From the NCBI RefSeq assembly GCF_020536995.1, contig NC_068359.1, positions 122,697,661 through 122,761,660 of the forward strand: DNA of 64,000 nt. The letters are read 5' to 3'. Each line of letters opens with the position of its first letter. Positions within the stretch are counted from its first letter, which is position 1. Made by a program: the position numbers and the translations under genes. The notes beneath the pieces are model-generated. The model saw nothing but the letters and a program-made list of their open reading frames with translations, did no database searches and was not told the origin of the DNA. The DNA comes from Dreissena polymorpha (taxonomy: Eukaryota > Mollusca > Bivalvia > Myida > Dreissenidae). Below, in pieces: positions 10,597 to 23,360 of this stretch.

Positions 10597-12483
10597 TATG
10601 CTCTGTCTAAGTTTTTTATACCTCCGAAGATGTTTTGTAAGTCACTTTAGATATTTCACACTTGCTGATAATAATGACCCCTTTTTATTGGCAAGAAAAG
10701 GTAACTCTTTCATGCATTTTATTAGAATTATGACCCTTTTTGTTCCTAAGAAATATGTCTAGCTATACGTACTACCTCAAATATTTTCAATTATTTTCAA
10801 ACCCCTGGATATATTGGTTTAAGATTTTTCATATTTGTTACCCAGCATGACCCTTTAAACCTCTAAGCAAGTGTAGATTACTCTGTTAAGCTTAATTGTA
10901 TGTTGTTTTTTTTTTCAAATTGTATTTGATTAAATGCGTCATGGTGCAAGAAACGTTTATCACGATTAACATAATTGATGTTCGTTCTAACAAGCTGATA
11001 ATCTCGTTGTTTTATGCGACATAGGGAAAATAAACGCGACTTGCAAACGGAATCCAAGTAAAGAAAACGCAATCGAGACAACTTATCATATGTCCTGCCC
11101 AAATGCATGTTGGAGAATTTCTGCTTTTCAGATTTACAAGAAATTTGGTAAATGTGGTAAACATTGGCGAAAAATTATGTAGATGCGTTTTAACCATGCT
11201 ATCAAAATTCCGCGTTTCCTTTTATGTTAAATAACATAAAAATATTGTGTATTCCTCTATGGTCAATTTCGAAAGAAGCGTTTATTCCGAACGAGTTCTT
11301 TTTGTGTTCTGGTTTAAAGCCATCCTCCTAACGCACCCACGTCTTATGTTGTTATTTCCTGTAGATTGTGTGCCTGTCTTCTACTTATTGTTGCATTGCG
11401 TTTATTTATTACTGTGCGTTTATTAAATAACTCTGCTTTTGCCACGTTCTTTTCACGGTTTCTTCATTTGGGCGAATGTATTTTTTTTATTTACATGACA
11501 CATCGTTTTTTAATACAATTTTTGATAGAAGACATTTTCATCATTTAAATTGACAATATGCCAAAAATGAAATAAAGGAAAGGTTACATCAATGTACTAA
11601 AAATTTTACTATACTGGAATTGGATTTAGCATAAGCGAACCACAAGTCTCGCACACGCCAGTAATATTATCTTGGGCATTCTCTCTCAACCGTCAAAGGG
11701 AGGAAACTCGGAAACTCATTCTAATAATCACGTTAAGTTAAATGCGTTTTACACATGTTAAATGCACTCTTCTACCTGAATGCGATTTTATATTTGAAGT
11801 TTGTAAAGCTTTGCTATTGTACAGCACGGAATTCAAATTGAGACGGACGGACAAACAAATGGATGGGCGGCCAAAGTTATAGCGATATATTCTATTGAAT
11901 TACTAACAATTAAGAGACTAAACTCATTTCAACCATTCCACGATGTGAGCTTTACACGATGAGTATCGATTACTTTATAGGAACTTTCTGAAATGCCTAT
12001 CTAAATAGGCAATCCATATATAAATCGCGTGTATATCAAATTACGATAAGGCGCTATGGCGAGTTTGCTAGAATACGATGTATTAGGGTGATAATACGAT
12101 TTCAGATTGATATATAAATATCGTGGTCTCGCATCACGATGCGGATACACGAGGTTGCAATGTGGAGTCGCGATACTACTATCGCGATTACGCATCGTGA
12201 TCTCGCGTTTTTCGCACCGTGACATTGTTTTCTCTGATTTCACTCCAACATATACAGAGGGTGTAATCACGTGATAAACATGATGTCGACGTCAATTCTG
12301 AGACAAGTATATTCTTCCGTTTTATACCATTTATAGCTTTTGTTTAGTTTTTAAATGCAGCTAAACTTTCCTACCATATCAGTGAGAAAGTGATGAATGT
12401 TATATACGTATTAATATTCACTTTATTTCTCGACTTTATTCGCTACGAATTTTCTAATCGGGGCTATAATTTCCGGATCGCCC

Positions 12484-13150
12484 CGCAGGTGGTTAGCGTG
12501 TGGCTATGATATTAATTAGTAAAAACATCATTTTGAATGATAAATAATCATATTATAACGAAAAATTAACTTTTCTGGAAAAAAAATTTCACTATCAACT
12601 ATATATATAACAAGGTATGCAACCCAAAATCAGCCCAAAACGGGTGCATCGCTTTGAACAGTCATATCTTCATCAATTGTGCAGCGATTTTCACGATCTC
12701 GGTCTTATTCAACGCAGAAATGAATTTCCTTTCTGGAAATGTATATGTCTTGCAATATTTTTACAAATGCTGGGTCAAATTTTAAGAAATTACACGATAC
12801 ACAACTCGCATGACCCAATTGACAGTGATCATGCAGTCTTTATGAATGAAATCTCCAGTTGTAAAGACACACCTCCGCATTAGACCAATGAAATCACTCG
12901 TATGTTTAAAATGTCAGTTAGTTGAAATGTGTGTAAACAAAGGTTTCAAACGGCGCTGGAAGTTAGTCTTGATGCATAATGTAACGACAAGAACGGTAGT
13001 AATGTTTTTTCATACGTTTTATTGAATTATGGTATCGAACTACATGAACTTTGTAGGGAAGGTTGCCCTTTACTCCGTGAAAGATTTCAGTCTTAAAGAC
13101 AGCATGATCACTGTCAACTGGGTCATGCGAGTTGTGTATCGTGTTATTTC
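12484..13150. mobile_element. Truncated long-TIR foldback element (unit B copy)
   Basis: Same element as 2478-3445, with an intact left arm and loop. The right arm is cut after about 70 bp by the deletion that distinguishes unit B from unit A. Confidence 0.75.
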
Positions 13151-14102
13151 TTCAAATTTACAGTATTATAATACAATTCAGTTTTAATCAATACTTGCAT
13201 ATAAAGCGACCTACAAAACAACTTTGCTATGTATAAACCGTCAATGACGTCATTCGTCGATTTTAAGCGGGCATGGTATATTCCACCGCCATCACTATCA
13301 TCAACAGCATTAACACTTCATAGTAATTTTATAAGACTTCCTCGTATTTGTCCTTCTTATATTTGTAATTATCTCTTCATCATCGTTGTGTATTTGCAAA
13401 ATGCAATTCAAACTAGTTAAAACTATTTAATCCGATAAGCCTCGTCTAATGAACATTACTTCATGCTGACCGTTAAAAGATTACTCTAAAACATCCCCGC
13501 TGTTTGATATGAAAATTACTCATTATAAGCGAGGCTAGCACAAGTAGAATCGCTGATTTTTTTTAATTCAAACAAACGCAACCTTTGACCCGTTTATTAT
13601 ATCCAAAATAATACTAAGATATTAGAATATACTTGATATAAATATAATGTCTACTGATTTATGTACAAACATGATAATACATAAATATCTAACTGAATTT
13701 GCGATTGATATTTCCATGTTATGTATATAAAAGATAAGAGTTATTAATATGATGCTAACAAATACAGATAACTTTATGCTACGTAAAGATCTTGGACAAT
13801 AGTCCATTTCGTGATTTTGTTCGAAATCATGCAATTCCATTGACACAAGTAGCGAACGAATTCTTATTTTTCATATACAAACTGTGTGTCGATCAAGAAA
13901 CATTGATAACAATTTCAGATACATTAAACAAACATAAAACAACACAAAAAGTAAAATGGTTTTAAACACACATTCTCGTCTTTTGAGTCAGTTGTTAGTG
14001 TTATCATACAATGAATATATTTGCAAGAAAGCAGTTTTATCACGCGCGTACGTCACACGTCTGAGTCACTCTTTCAACAGATCACCTCATGTTATGAACT
14101 TC

Positions 14103-16102
14103 TTAGACCATGAACGCTTGCATCAAGCAGAATTGTTGCATTGATGGTGGAAACATCATTTGACACATGGTCATGTCGTACATTGAATCTGAAATTAAAA
14201 TAGATGTGTCTTGTTCTGAGAAAACTGGGCATAATTTATGTGCGTAAAGTGTCGTCCCAGATTAGCCTGTGCAGTCCGCACAGGCTAATCAGGAACGGCA
14301 CTTTCTGCTTCAACTCAGATTTTCGGTATAAATGGACTTCCTTTAAACGAAAATACCATAAAAACGGAAAGTGGCGTCCCTGATTAGCCTGTGCGGACTG
14401 CACTGGCTATCTGGGACGACACTTACGCACATGCATTATGCCCAGTTTTCTCACAACGCGGCTCATATTACATTTTATTACGCAATTAGAACAGAAATAA
14501 ATTGGCAGTGATGCAAGCATATCTTTCAACCGATTGTAGGACAAACAGCACCCAGAAAAATCGGCACTCTGCTATTTTTTGGCATTCCCGGAACAATCGA
14601 CATCTCGTAAATGTATCGAACAGAATAATCGGCACCCGATTTAATTCCAAACCTGGACACACGGACGCGATTTAATGCTAAGAAACATGTAATGATTTTT
14701 ATCAATAAAAAACCGTACCAAACCCTTACGTGTCGTGATGAATATCACGATTCCACGGTAAAATTAGTGTGATCACACAGTTTATTGACGGGATGTATTA
14801 ATCTTCTATTTTACCAAGCCATTTAGCGGATTAGACTAATTAGCCCAACAAACTATGACCGGCTTTCTCAATCGCCTTTAATAGGGTGCCGATTGTCCGG
14901 GTTTACAATTAAATCGGGTGCCAATTTTCCTTGTCGACAAATTTACGGAGATGCCGATTGTCCGGTGATGCAATAAATCACACGTTGCGGTAATACAGCA
15001 AGAAGCATACGGAAATCAACACACTGGTCAATACACGTCTGTTGTAAGTGCTAAGAATAAGAAACGTTTTTTTATATGTGTAGTAACATGTTTTGATTTG
15101 TATTCGTATCTTGCGGGCCAATATGATTTTTTTCGAAATTCCTTTCATATCCCGATCGGAATCAATATATTATTGCGTTTTGTGCCATTGTCTTATTATA
15201 TTGTAAATGACATAATTTCAATTAATGTTTGTCTGTCATCCTCATCCTATGTTAAAGCTATTAAAAGAAAGACCCTCGATAATATTGTAGAACTCGAGGC
15301 CTAAACTTTTTTCATTATGTATGTATGGGACAAATGCATACATTTGTAATAATGTTATTGTCGGTATTAGCTTTTGGAAAATATGTTTTAAGAACTAACA
15401 GGGCCGATTTTTCATGTTTTCATATCTGAAAAGAATCGGATTGCGTGTAAATAACACAATATTAGTATGTATTTAATTATTTTTATCCATGTTTGAAATT
15501 CTGAGTGCAAGATTTTTACACGGGAGTTATATATATGTCGACAGTGTACGAGATTATTATCTGAATCGCCAAAAGTAACATGATTTTAATTAAACGTCAA
15601 AAGTAAATGCGTGTGACTGCATTCAAATATCGGACAAACTATATTTTTGTTATACAATGGTTCAATATAAATTACATTTATTTTAATATAGCAGTCCCTT
15701 GTTCATCTGAATAAATTCGCCATGTGTTCTTGCATCTATATACTGTGTTGTCAATATGTAAATATGATGATTCTGTAATAAAACAATACTTGAATGACCT
15801 ATTTAAGCGTCCCTTACCTCCAAGATTTCCGGTCATTGCGCTCATCTGTAACCATGGGTTACTTCCGCCTCTGCTTGTACCTGCAATCTGTCCCAACCCA
15901 CCGAAGCGAGGGTCAATCACACTACCACCCGGTGCTGATGAACCCACTCCTTGGCCGGTTGCACTTCCGGAAGAGCCGCCACCGCTGGGCGACTCGGAAA
16001 ACATGTTCCGCATAAGCATCAAGCGCATTAAATCATTTGGTCTGAGCATGAGTAACCGCCATGGCACACGTAATCACAAAACAACACGACCACTACCCTC
16101 AT
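14103..16102 (-). pseudogene. Unit B copy of the secreted Met-rich protein gene, frame disrupted as assembled
   Basis: Exon 1 is 15818-16102 and exon 2 is 14103-14188. Exon 2, its acceptor and the exon 1 donor match unit A. Exon 1 is 285 bp rather than 283: one extra A lies in CACAAAACAAC near 16080 and one extra G in ATTTGGTCTGAG near 16040. Both fall in short homopolymers, and together they break the frame between the signal peptide and the Met-rich block. Because A and B differ mostly by such indels, this may be consensus error in an uncollapsed haplotype rather than a true pseudogene. An upstream Met giving a 129-aa frame here is an artefact of the shift. Confidence 0.65.
14214..14462. 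mobile_element. MITE of the GTGTCGTCCC family (unit B copy)
   Basis: Counterpart of the element at 7685-7935, in the intron of the unit B gene copy. It shows several single-base losses in the right TIR (CTATCTGGG, CACTTACGC) relative to unit A. Confidence 0.82.
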
Positions 16103-17133
16103 TTTCAAGCTTGCGGTGTATAAACGCACGCTACGTTTAACAAAATCCTAACCCCTCTGTTCTCGACTGTTCAGCTTCTAATGCGCGGAAGAGTTTGCGT
16201 TTTATCTGCTTACGTTACGTCTTAAATCAAGTTGGCAGGTCACATGATAATAACTTTCTTTACGCCTGGTAACTGTCTGACGCAGGACCACAAATTTGTG
16301 TCTCAACATCATGCAGGCATAAAATGACTATAATTGGATCCAGTCTAAACAAAGCGAAAGCGACGTCGGATAAACATCTGAATTCCTTAATTTAATGTTG
16401 TTGTTTTTTTTGCAGCCTAAAGGTACGCTTTTGCAGTTTTCGTACTCATAAAAAAGTATCAAATTACATGGTTTAAATGAACTGAAAAGAATTTAAAAAT
16501 GTTAATGGTTATTTTAGCAAATGTTATACGTGCCTATGCAAATATTTTCGGAAAATAAGAAATGTACGCCAATTCAAATCGCCGAAGAACTGTTTCTATC
16601 GTGCTATTCATGCAATAAACGTAGTTTTATAGTATAAAAGACAATTTCATATTTATAGTTTACACAGTCATACAACACTGTAACCTTAATGCGGAAATGC
16701 ACTTTGGAAAATAATGGGATTTATAATGTTGTCGTACGTTTGGCATTCATTAACAATTCGGCGTCGTTCCTGTTCCAATGACTGAGTGTTGTTTCAAGCC
16801 AGATTGTCCATGGTGGACGTGAACATAATTTAACTGAATATATATTATTTGAAACCGATATGTGATGAGTCTACAATTTTGATTTTTTTTCATATATGAT
16901 TTAAAACATATAAAAACAAACACTTACTTAGTCCAACTTATACAGGTGTTTCGAAAGATAACACTAATGATACAATCAATTCCGAACGATATTAAAAAAA
17001 ATAAGATATAACTTTTTAAACCTACCATTGTAAATTTGGGGCAGTAATTTGGGAAAAAATCTATGCTTTTGACATTGGGGATATGGTCGAATTCGGGACC
17101 CAAATTTTGTTGAACAAAAGCGCTGCTCTAATT

Positions 17134-17790
17134 AATACATGTTATGCATTAGTGAATAAAATAAACGTGTTCAATTGTTAACGGTAGATCAAATTTGCTA
17201 AAACTTACGTTTCCCCACAAGACACAATTTTGTTCGTTCAAGTTGACAAATTATTACCGTTAAGAGGTCGTGATAGCTGGTGAAAAAAATGACACGACTT
17301 ACGAGAGTTTTAAGCGCGACAATACAATAAATAACATCTTTAAATTGCGTATGTAAACGCGAACATTAACTAGTGCTTGCTGGTATTTTGTAATATCCCT
17401 GTCTTTTTTAACTTGATTTATACCGTTGTCATAAAAATATGTTCTTGGCTGAATTTATAGCTATCGCAATTTATTAACAACAACAAGTTTCTGTAAGCAT
17501 CTGCATACGCCGTCAACAAGTATTACAATTATGCGATTATGGTAAACAGACACACGTTGTTCAGCACGAACCAAAACATATAATAAACAACTTAAAAAAA
17601 ACTGAAACTTGACAGAAGCCGTTAAAATGAACATTTACCGATCAAAAAACATAACAGAAATATTGCAATCGGTGTAAATATTCAGTTTATTAAAAATATT
17701 TTTAAAATGTTATCGTCTGTGCGGATAAATAGCTTTGCATTTTCGTACTTTTAAAGAAGTCAGGCGAATTATCACCTCTTATATTCTATA
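17134..17790. other. Noncoding AT-rich spacer in unit C
   Basis: No gene recognised. The same spacer occurs in unit D from about 20528. Confidence 0.5.
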
Positions 17791-17873
17791 ACACGGCCGT
17801 TAATCACGCGCGCCACCTCTTTAAAAATGCATTTCAAAAAAGAGGTGGCGCGGGTGATTAACGGCCGTGTATA
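17791..17873. repeat. Short perfect-arm palindrome (hairpin MITE or recombination relic)
   Basis: ACACGGCCGTTAATCACGCG at the left is answered by its near-complement GGGTGATTAACGGCCGTGT at the right. The inner words CCACCTCTTT and AAAGAGGTGG also pair, around a loop of about 20 bp. In unit D (about 21186-21222) only the left arm remains. Confidence 0.8.
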
Positions 17874-18089
17874 ACCTCTTAGTTGATATAGTATTGGTTA
17901 ATTATTGCGACCATCGACCCTCCAATCCATCCCTTCCACCTCCACGTCGATTCCAATAGGCCAGTAACTGTTGTCAGTAATTGTCATAAGTATATTAACT
18001 TATTACTTAATTCGAATTCAATAGGACGGATTATCAACTGGTTGAAATGAACCAGACTCGAAAGATGTAAATGTGTTCATGATTGAGTC

Positions 18090-18350
18090 GTGCTCTGTGA
18101 AATAGAGGTTTAATGCATTTGCGTAAAGCGTCGTCCCAGGTTAGGCTGTGAAGTCCACACAGGATCATCAGGGACGACACTTTCCGCCTAAACTGGATTT
18201 TTGCTAAGAAGAGACTTTCTGTTAACGAAAAATATCATCAAGTGAAAAGTGATGTCCAACATTACCCTGTTCGGACTGCACAGGCTTGATCTGGAACGAC
18301 ACTTTACGCACATGCATTAAACCTACTTTTCACAGAGCACGGCTCTATTT
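18090..18350. mobile_element. MITE of the GTGTCGTCCC family (unit C copy)
   Basis: Inverted ends GAGTCGTGCTCTGTGAAA and TTTCACAGAGCACGGCTC, with subterminal GCGTAAAGCGTCGTCCC and GGAACGACACTTTACGC. The outer ends differ from those of the 7685 copy, so this is a related subfamily. Confidence 0.8.
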
Positions 18351-18365
18351 GTTATGCATACTTGC

Positions 18366-18582
18366 AGATAAGCCTCGCTCTGGGAAATGGGCTTCACACG
18401 CGTCAAGTGCTTTTCCAGGTAAGTATGTGAAGTCCGCACATTTAATCAATGACGGAACTATTTTATGGAAGTTTTTGTTTAAAGGAAGCTTTCCAAAACA
18501 AAAATCCAGTTAAGGCGGAAAGTTTCCTCCTTGATTAGCCTGTGCAGACTGCACTTTAAGTGCGTGCCTTAAGCCCTGGATG
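18366..18582. mobile_element. Second, related MITE
   Basis: Begins AAGCCTCGCTCTGGGAAATG and ends TTAAGCCCTGGATGAGGCT, which are imperfect inverse complements. It shares the internal GATTAGCCTGTGCAGACTGC word with the family above. Counterparts lie at about 21722-21925 and 30050-30270. Confidence 0.55.
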
Positions 18583-19403
18583 AGGCTCTTCAAGCCTCAC
18601 AGGCCCAGGTAACGATTCATGTCCAGGCCGAGGTCCATGCACCTTCTGCTTTTACTGACCATGGTGCTCCTGTGAAAGCGGAGGGTGCTGTTGATTGTCA
18701 GTATAATTCATTGCCTGCCTTTTCTTTTGCAAAGTTGCTACTTTAAAATGTAAATTTCGATTTGTTATTTAGAAATGAAACTTAGAAGCAAGTTACTTAA
18801 TAAATTGTCTCTTAACAAACTGATGTTTCATGTTCAGCTGCTACCCCTCACACCACCCCTGATGTTATCCATCCTGCATCACAATTGCTGCCACCATTAC
18901 TCCAACCTCTGTTGATACCCCTGCTGCTGTCCTTGAGGCACCAGTGGACTTGGAGTAGTCGCCCCATGCTGTTGAGAAGGGATCAACACTTACTGTGAAA
19001 GAAGATATGCCTTCTACCCCTCCTCACCAAGTCGAGGAGGAAGAACCAGTACTCATAGGAAAGGGCCGTAAACGGGGACATAGCAAAGGTATGGCGAAGG
19101 CTGCCAAGAAGGACTGGAGCCTTGGCGCAGCTATAGATGAGAACGGTCTAGAGTGGCTGAAGGCCAACTGCTACCTTTGGGTTAGAAGCAAGAAATGTTA
19201 CATGCAGAAAAAGGCTGTCTGGAAATTGAAGGCACAAGAGCTGGGGATAAATCTGGAACATCTATAGAAATGTTTGAAAGGAACAAAGGACTCGTATGTG
19301 AGGCTTTCGAATAAGACCATTGGCCTGGCGACCACGATGCTCGCAGATAGAAAGGAAGACCTGGTTCCTGAAACACTGAGGCTTCTACAAACGTCAGTAC
19401 ATT
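18574..19403 (+). pseudogene. Decayed MADF/Myb-like DNA-binding gene, copy 1 (PIF/Harbinger-associated?)
   Basis: Coding-like exons: about 18574-18697 (ALDEALQASQAQVTIHVQAE), then about 18840-19395 after a TTCATGTTCAG acceptor. The second exon holds a Lys/Arg-rich nuclear-type stretch (GKGRKRGHSKG). After it comes a MADF-like helix array: WLKANCYLWVRSKK, then KKAVWKLKAQELGI, then LKGTKDSYVRLSNKT. In MADF domains a W, an LW pair and a K...W..IA..L pattern are conserved. In-frame stops occur in the linker (TAG near 18957) and after NLEHL (TAG at 19265). A further exon starts after the CAG near 19690 and is cut by the C/D junction at 19810. MADF proteins of this kind accompany PIF/Harbinger transposases; the link here is inference. 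Confidence 0.45.
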
Positions 19404-19810
19404 CAATTACATTGATTTCAACTGTGTTTTGAATTTCTTTAGTCGCTGTTTACATATAAAACTTCAACCAAAAGAGTAAGAATAATATTATTTTAATCTA
19501 TTTAGTGAATTTAAATATAAGAATAAAAACGGCCATATGTAGTCCTTGTATCGATGCATGAACAGTGTAATTTGTATTGAAACCCCTCCTCGGGTCTCAC
19601 TTAAATTAAACAGCCTCCACGTTGCTCATGCCTCGATATAATTTTAAGACGCGGCAGTCATTTCTTCAATAAAAGTCTTAAACCTTTCAGGTTCATCTTA
19701 AATGGCACCGGGGATCATCTCGTCATTCTTGCCCGAATCCCCACTGTCTCTACCGCTGCTACGTCCACGGTCTCGCGTTCACCCGTTCCGTGGACTCTGG
19801 CGATGACATT

Positions 19811-22800
19811 GCAGCCTAAAGGTACGTTTTTGCAGTGTTCGTACTCATACAAAAGTATCAAATTACATGGTTTAAATGAAACTGAAAAGAATTTAACATT
19901 TTAATGGTTATTTTAGCAAATGTTATACGTGCCTATGCAAATATTTTCGGAAAATAAGAAATGTACGCCAATTCAAATCGCCGAAGAACTGTTTCTATCG
20001 CGCTATTCATGCAATAATAGTAGTTTTATAATATAAAAGAAAATTTCAAATTTATAATTTACAGTCATACAACACTGTAACCTTAATGCGGAAATGCACT
20101 TTGGAAAATAATGGGATTCAGAATGTTGTCGTACGTTTGGCATTCATTTAACAATTCGGCGTAGTTCCTGTTCCAATGACTCAGTGTTGTTTCAAGCCAC
20201 ACTGTCCATGGTGGACGTGAATATAATTTAACTGAATATATATTATTTGAAACCGATATGTGATGAGTCTACAATTTTGATTTGTTTTCATATATGTTTT
20301 AAAACATGTAAAAACAAACACTTACTTAGTCCAACTTATACAGGTGTTTCGAAAGATAAACTTAATGATACAATCAATTCCGAACAATATTTAAAAAAAG
20401 ATAGAACTTTTTAAACCTACCATTGTGAATTTGGGGCAGTAATTTGGGAACAAATCTATGCTTTTGACATTAGGGATGTGGTCGAATTCGGGACCCAAAT
20501 TTTGTTGAACAAAAGCGCTGCTCTAATTAATACATGTTATGCATTAGTGAATAAAATAAACGTGTTCAATTGTTAACGGTAGATCAAATTTGTTAAAACT
20601 TACGTTTCCCCACAAGACACAATTTTGTTCGTTCAAGTTGACAAATTATTACCGTTAAGAGGTCGTGATAGCTGGTGAAAAAAATGACACGACTTACGAG
20701 AGTTTTAAGCGCGACAATACAATAAATAACATCTTTAAATTGCGTATGTAAACGCGAACATTAACTAGTGCTTGCTGGTATTTTGTAATATCCCTGTCTT
20801 TTTTAACTTGATTTATACCGTTATCATAAAAATATGTTCTTGGCTGAATTTATAGCCATCGCAATTTATTAACAACAACAGGTTCTGTAAGCATCTGCAT
20901 ACGCCGTCAACAAGTATTACAATTATGCGATTATGGTAAACAGACACACGTTGTTCAGCACGAACCAAAACATATATTAAAAAACTTAAAAAAAAACTGA
21001 AACTTGACAGAAGTCGTTAAAATGAACATTTACCGATCAAAAAACATAACAGAAATATTGCAATCGGTGTAAATATTCAGTTTATTAAAAATATTTTTTA
21101 AAATGTTATCGTCTGTGCGGATAAATAGCTTTGCATTTTCGTACTTTGAAAGCAGTCAGGCGAATTCTCACCTATTATGTTCTATAACACGGCCGTTAAT
21201 CACGCGCGCCACCTCTTTATAAATGTATAACCTCTTAGTTGATATAATATTGGTTAATTATTCCGACCATCGACCCTCCAATCCATCCCTTCCACCTCCA
21301 CGTCGATTCCAGAAGGCCAGTAACTGTTGTCAGTAATTGTCACAAGTATATTAACTTATTACTTCATTCGAATTCAATAGCACTGATTATCAACTGGTTG
21401 AAATGAATCAGACTCGAAAGATGTAAATGTGTTCATGATTGAGTCGTGCTCTGTGAAAAAGGGGTTTAATGCATTTGCGTAAAGTGTCGTCCCAGGTTAG
21501 GCTGTGAAGTCCACACAGGATCATCAGGGACGACACTTTCCGCCTAAACTGGATTTTTGCTAAGAAGAGACTTTCTGTTAACGAAAAATATCATCAAGCG
21601 AAAAACGATGTCCAGCATTAGCCTGTGCGGACTGCACAGTCTTGATCTGGAACGACACTTTACACTCATGCATTAAACCTACTTTTTACAGAGCGCGGCT
21701 CTATTTGTTATGCATACTTGCAGATAAGCCTCGTTCTATGAAATGGGCTTCACACGCGTCAAGTGCTTTTCCAGGTATGTATGTGAAGTCCGCACATTTA
21801 ATCAATGACGGAACTATTTTATGGAAGTTTTTGTTTAAAGGAAGCTTTCCAAAACAAAAATCCACGTAAGGCGGAAAGTTTCCTCCCTGATTAGCCTGTG
21901 CAGACTGCACTTTAAGTTCGTGCATTAAGTTCATGTCCAGGCCGAGGTCCATGCACCTTCTGCTTCTACTGACCATGGTGCTCCTGTGGAAGCGGATGAT
22001 GCTGTTGATTGTCAGTATGTCTTTTCATTTGCAAGGTTGCTACTTTAAAATGTAAATTTCGAATTGTTATTTAGAAATGAAACTTAGAATCAAGTAACTT
22101 AAAAAATTGTCGCTTAATAAACTGATGTTTCATGTTCAGCTGCTACCCCCTCACACCATCCCTGATGTTATCCATCATGCATCACAATTGCTGCCACCAT
22201 TAATCCAACCTCTGTTGATACCCCTGCTGCTGTCCTTTAGGCACCAGTGGACTTGGAGTAGTCGCCCCATGCTGTTGAGAAGGGATCAACACTTACTGTG
22301 AAAGAAGTTATGCCTTCTACTCCTCGTCACCAAGTCGAGGAGGAAGCACCAGTACTCATAGGAAAGGGCCGTAAACGGGAACATAGCAAGGGTGAGGCGA
22401 AGGCTGCCAAGAAGGACTGGAGCCTTGGCGCAGCTATAGATAAGGACGGTTTAGAGTGGCTGAAGGCCAACTGCTACCTTTGGGTTAGAAGCAAGAAATT
22501 TTACATGCAGAAAAAGGCTGTCTGGAAAATGAAGGCATAATAGCTGGGGATAAATCTGGAACATCTAGAGCAGTGTTTGAAAGGAGCAAAGGACTCGTAT
22601 GTGAGGCTCTCGAATAAGACGATTGGCCTGGCGACCACGATGCTCGCAGATAGAAAGGAAGACCTGGTTCCTGAAATACTGAGGCTTCTACAAACGTCAG
22701 TACATTCAATTACATTGATTTCAACTGTGTTTTGAATTTCTTAAGTCGCTGTTTACATATATAACTTCACCCAAAAGAGTAAGAATAATATTATTTTAAA

Positions 22801-23114
22801 TCTATTTAGTGAATATAAATATAAGAATAACAACGGCCATATGTAGTCCTTGTATCGATGCATGAACAGTTTAATTTGTATTGAAACCCCTCATCGGGTA
22901 TCACTTAAATTAAACAGCCTCCATGTTGTTCATACCTTGATACAATTTTAAGACGCGGCAGTCATTTCTTCAATAAAAGTCTTAAACCTTTCAGGTTCGT
23001 CTCAAATGACACCGGGTATCCTCTCGTCATTCTTGCCCGGGTCCCCACTGTCTCTACCGCTGCTACGTCCACGGTCTCGCGTTCACCCGTTCCGTGGACT
23101 CTGGCGATCACATT
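19811..23114. repeat. Tandem duplication unit D (3.3 kb)
   Basis: Head-to-tail copy of unit C with substitutions and indels. It has lost the right arm of the palindrome and about 45 bp at the end of the second MITE (21920-21935). Unlike unit C it continues past 23114 into the rest of the MADF gene. Confidence 0.9.
21437..21695. mobile_element. MITE of the GTGTCGTCCC family (unit D copy)
   Basis: Same position and subfamily as the 18090-18350 element, with GCGTAAAGTGTCGTCCCAGG at the left and GATCTGGAACGACACTTTAC at the right. The E/F duplication begins inside it, near 21515. Confidence 0.8.
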
Positions 23115-23360
23115 CAGATTCACGTCCTCGAGGGCATGAAGTCCGCAGTTGTTAATCAATCTTAAAAATCTCAGACCACGTCCAAGTCCAGTCGAAAGCT
23201 TTACAAGAGGAGTAGGGTGGAAGAGTGCGAGGAGGAGGAAGGCGCCTAGATGCAAGACCTCAGCGCCATAAGACAGGCCAACCAAGCCCTCCTGGAGAAA
23301 CTTGTGGAGGAGTGGCCCAAGACTGACCGTGAGCCCTTAGTCCGTAGATTTACATCGTGA
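21930..23360 (+). pseudogene. Decayed MADF/Myb-like DNA-binding gene, copy 2
   Basis: Same gene as at 18574. The MADF-bearing exon is about 22145-22695. It carries a stop after the KAVWKMKA helix (TAA at 22538-22540), but the residues following NLEHL are intact (EQCLKGAKDSYVRLSNKT). The exon ends at CAAACG before GTCAGT. A third exon begins after AACCTTTCAG near 22996 and runs into a Lys/Arg- and Glu-rich C-terminus (KLYKRSRVEECEEEE, then IRQANQALLEKLVEEWPK) ending near 23360. Frame changes are needed across it, so it is dead. The 107-aa minus-strand open frame at 22962-23285 is antisense to this exon. Confidence 0.45.

Larger units (their letters stand above)
10597..17133. repeat. Tandem duplication unit B (6.5 kb; A minus a 3.5-kb deletion)
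   Basis: Head-to-tail copy of unit A. At about 13150 it jumps to the sequence equivalent to A position 6617. Both breakpoints carry a TTTCTTCAA-like word, so the deletion has short homology at its edges and one break lies inside the right arm of the foldback element. In the stretches I compared, most differences from A are one-base gains or losses (for example GCGTTTTCGC against GCGTTTTTCGC) and few are substitutions. Confidence 0.92.
16412..19810. repeat. Tandem duplication unit C (3.4 kb)
   Basis: Starts GCAGCCTAAAGG and ends GGCGATGACATT, directly followed by a second GCAGCCTAAAGG at 19811. The unit overlaps the end of unit B. It contains a palindrome, two MITEs and most of a decayed MADF-domain gene, which the duplication junction cuts within its third exon. 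Divergence from unit D includes many substitutions. Confidence 0.9.

Noticed and set aside
22962-23285. 107-aa minus-strand frame, conserved at 31339-31662
   Set aside because: Antisense to the third exon of the MADF gene. Conservation is explained by the duplication, and no motif is present.
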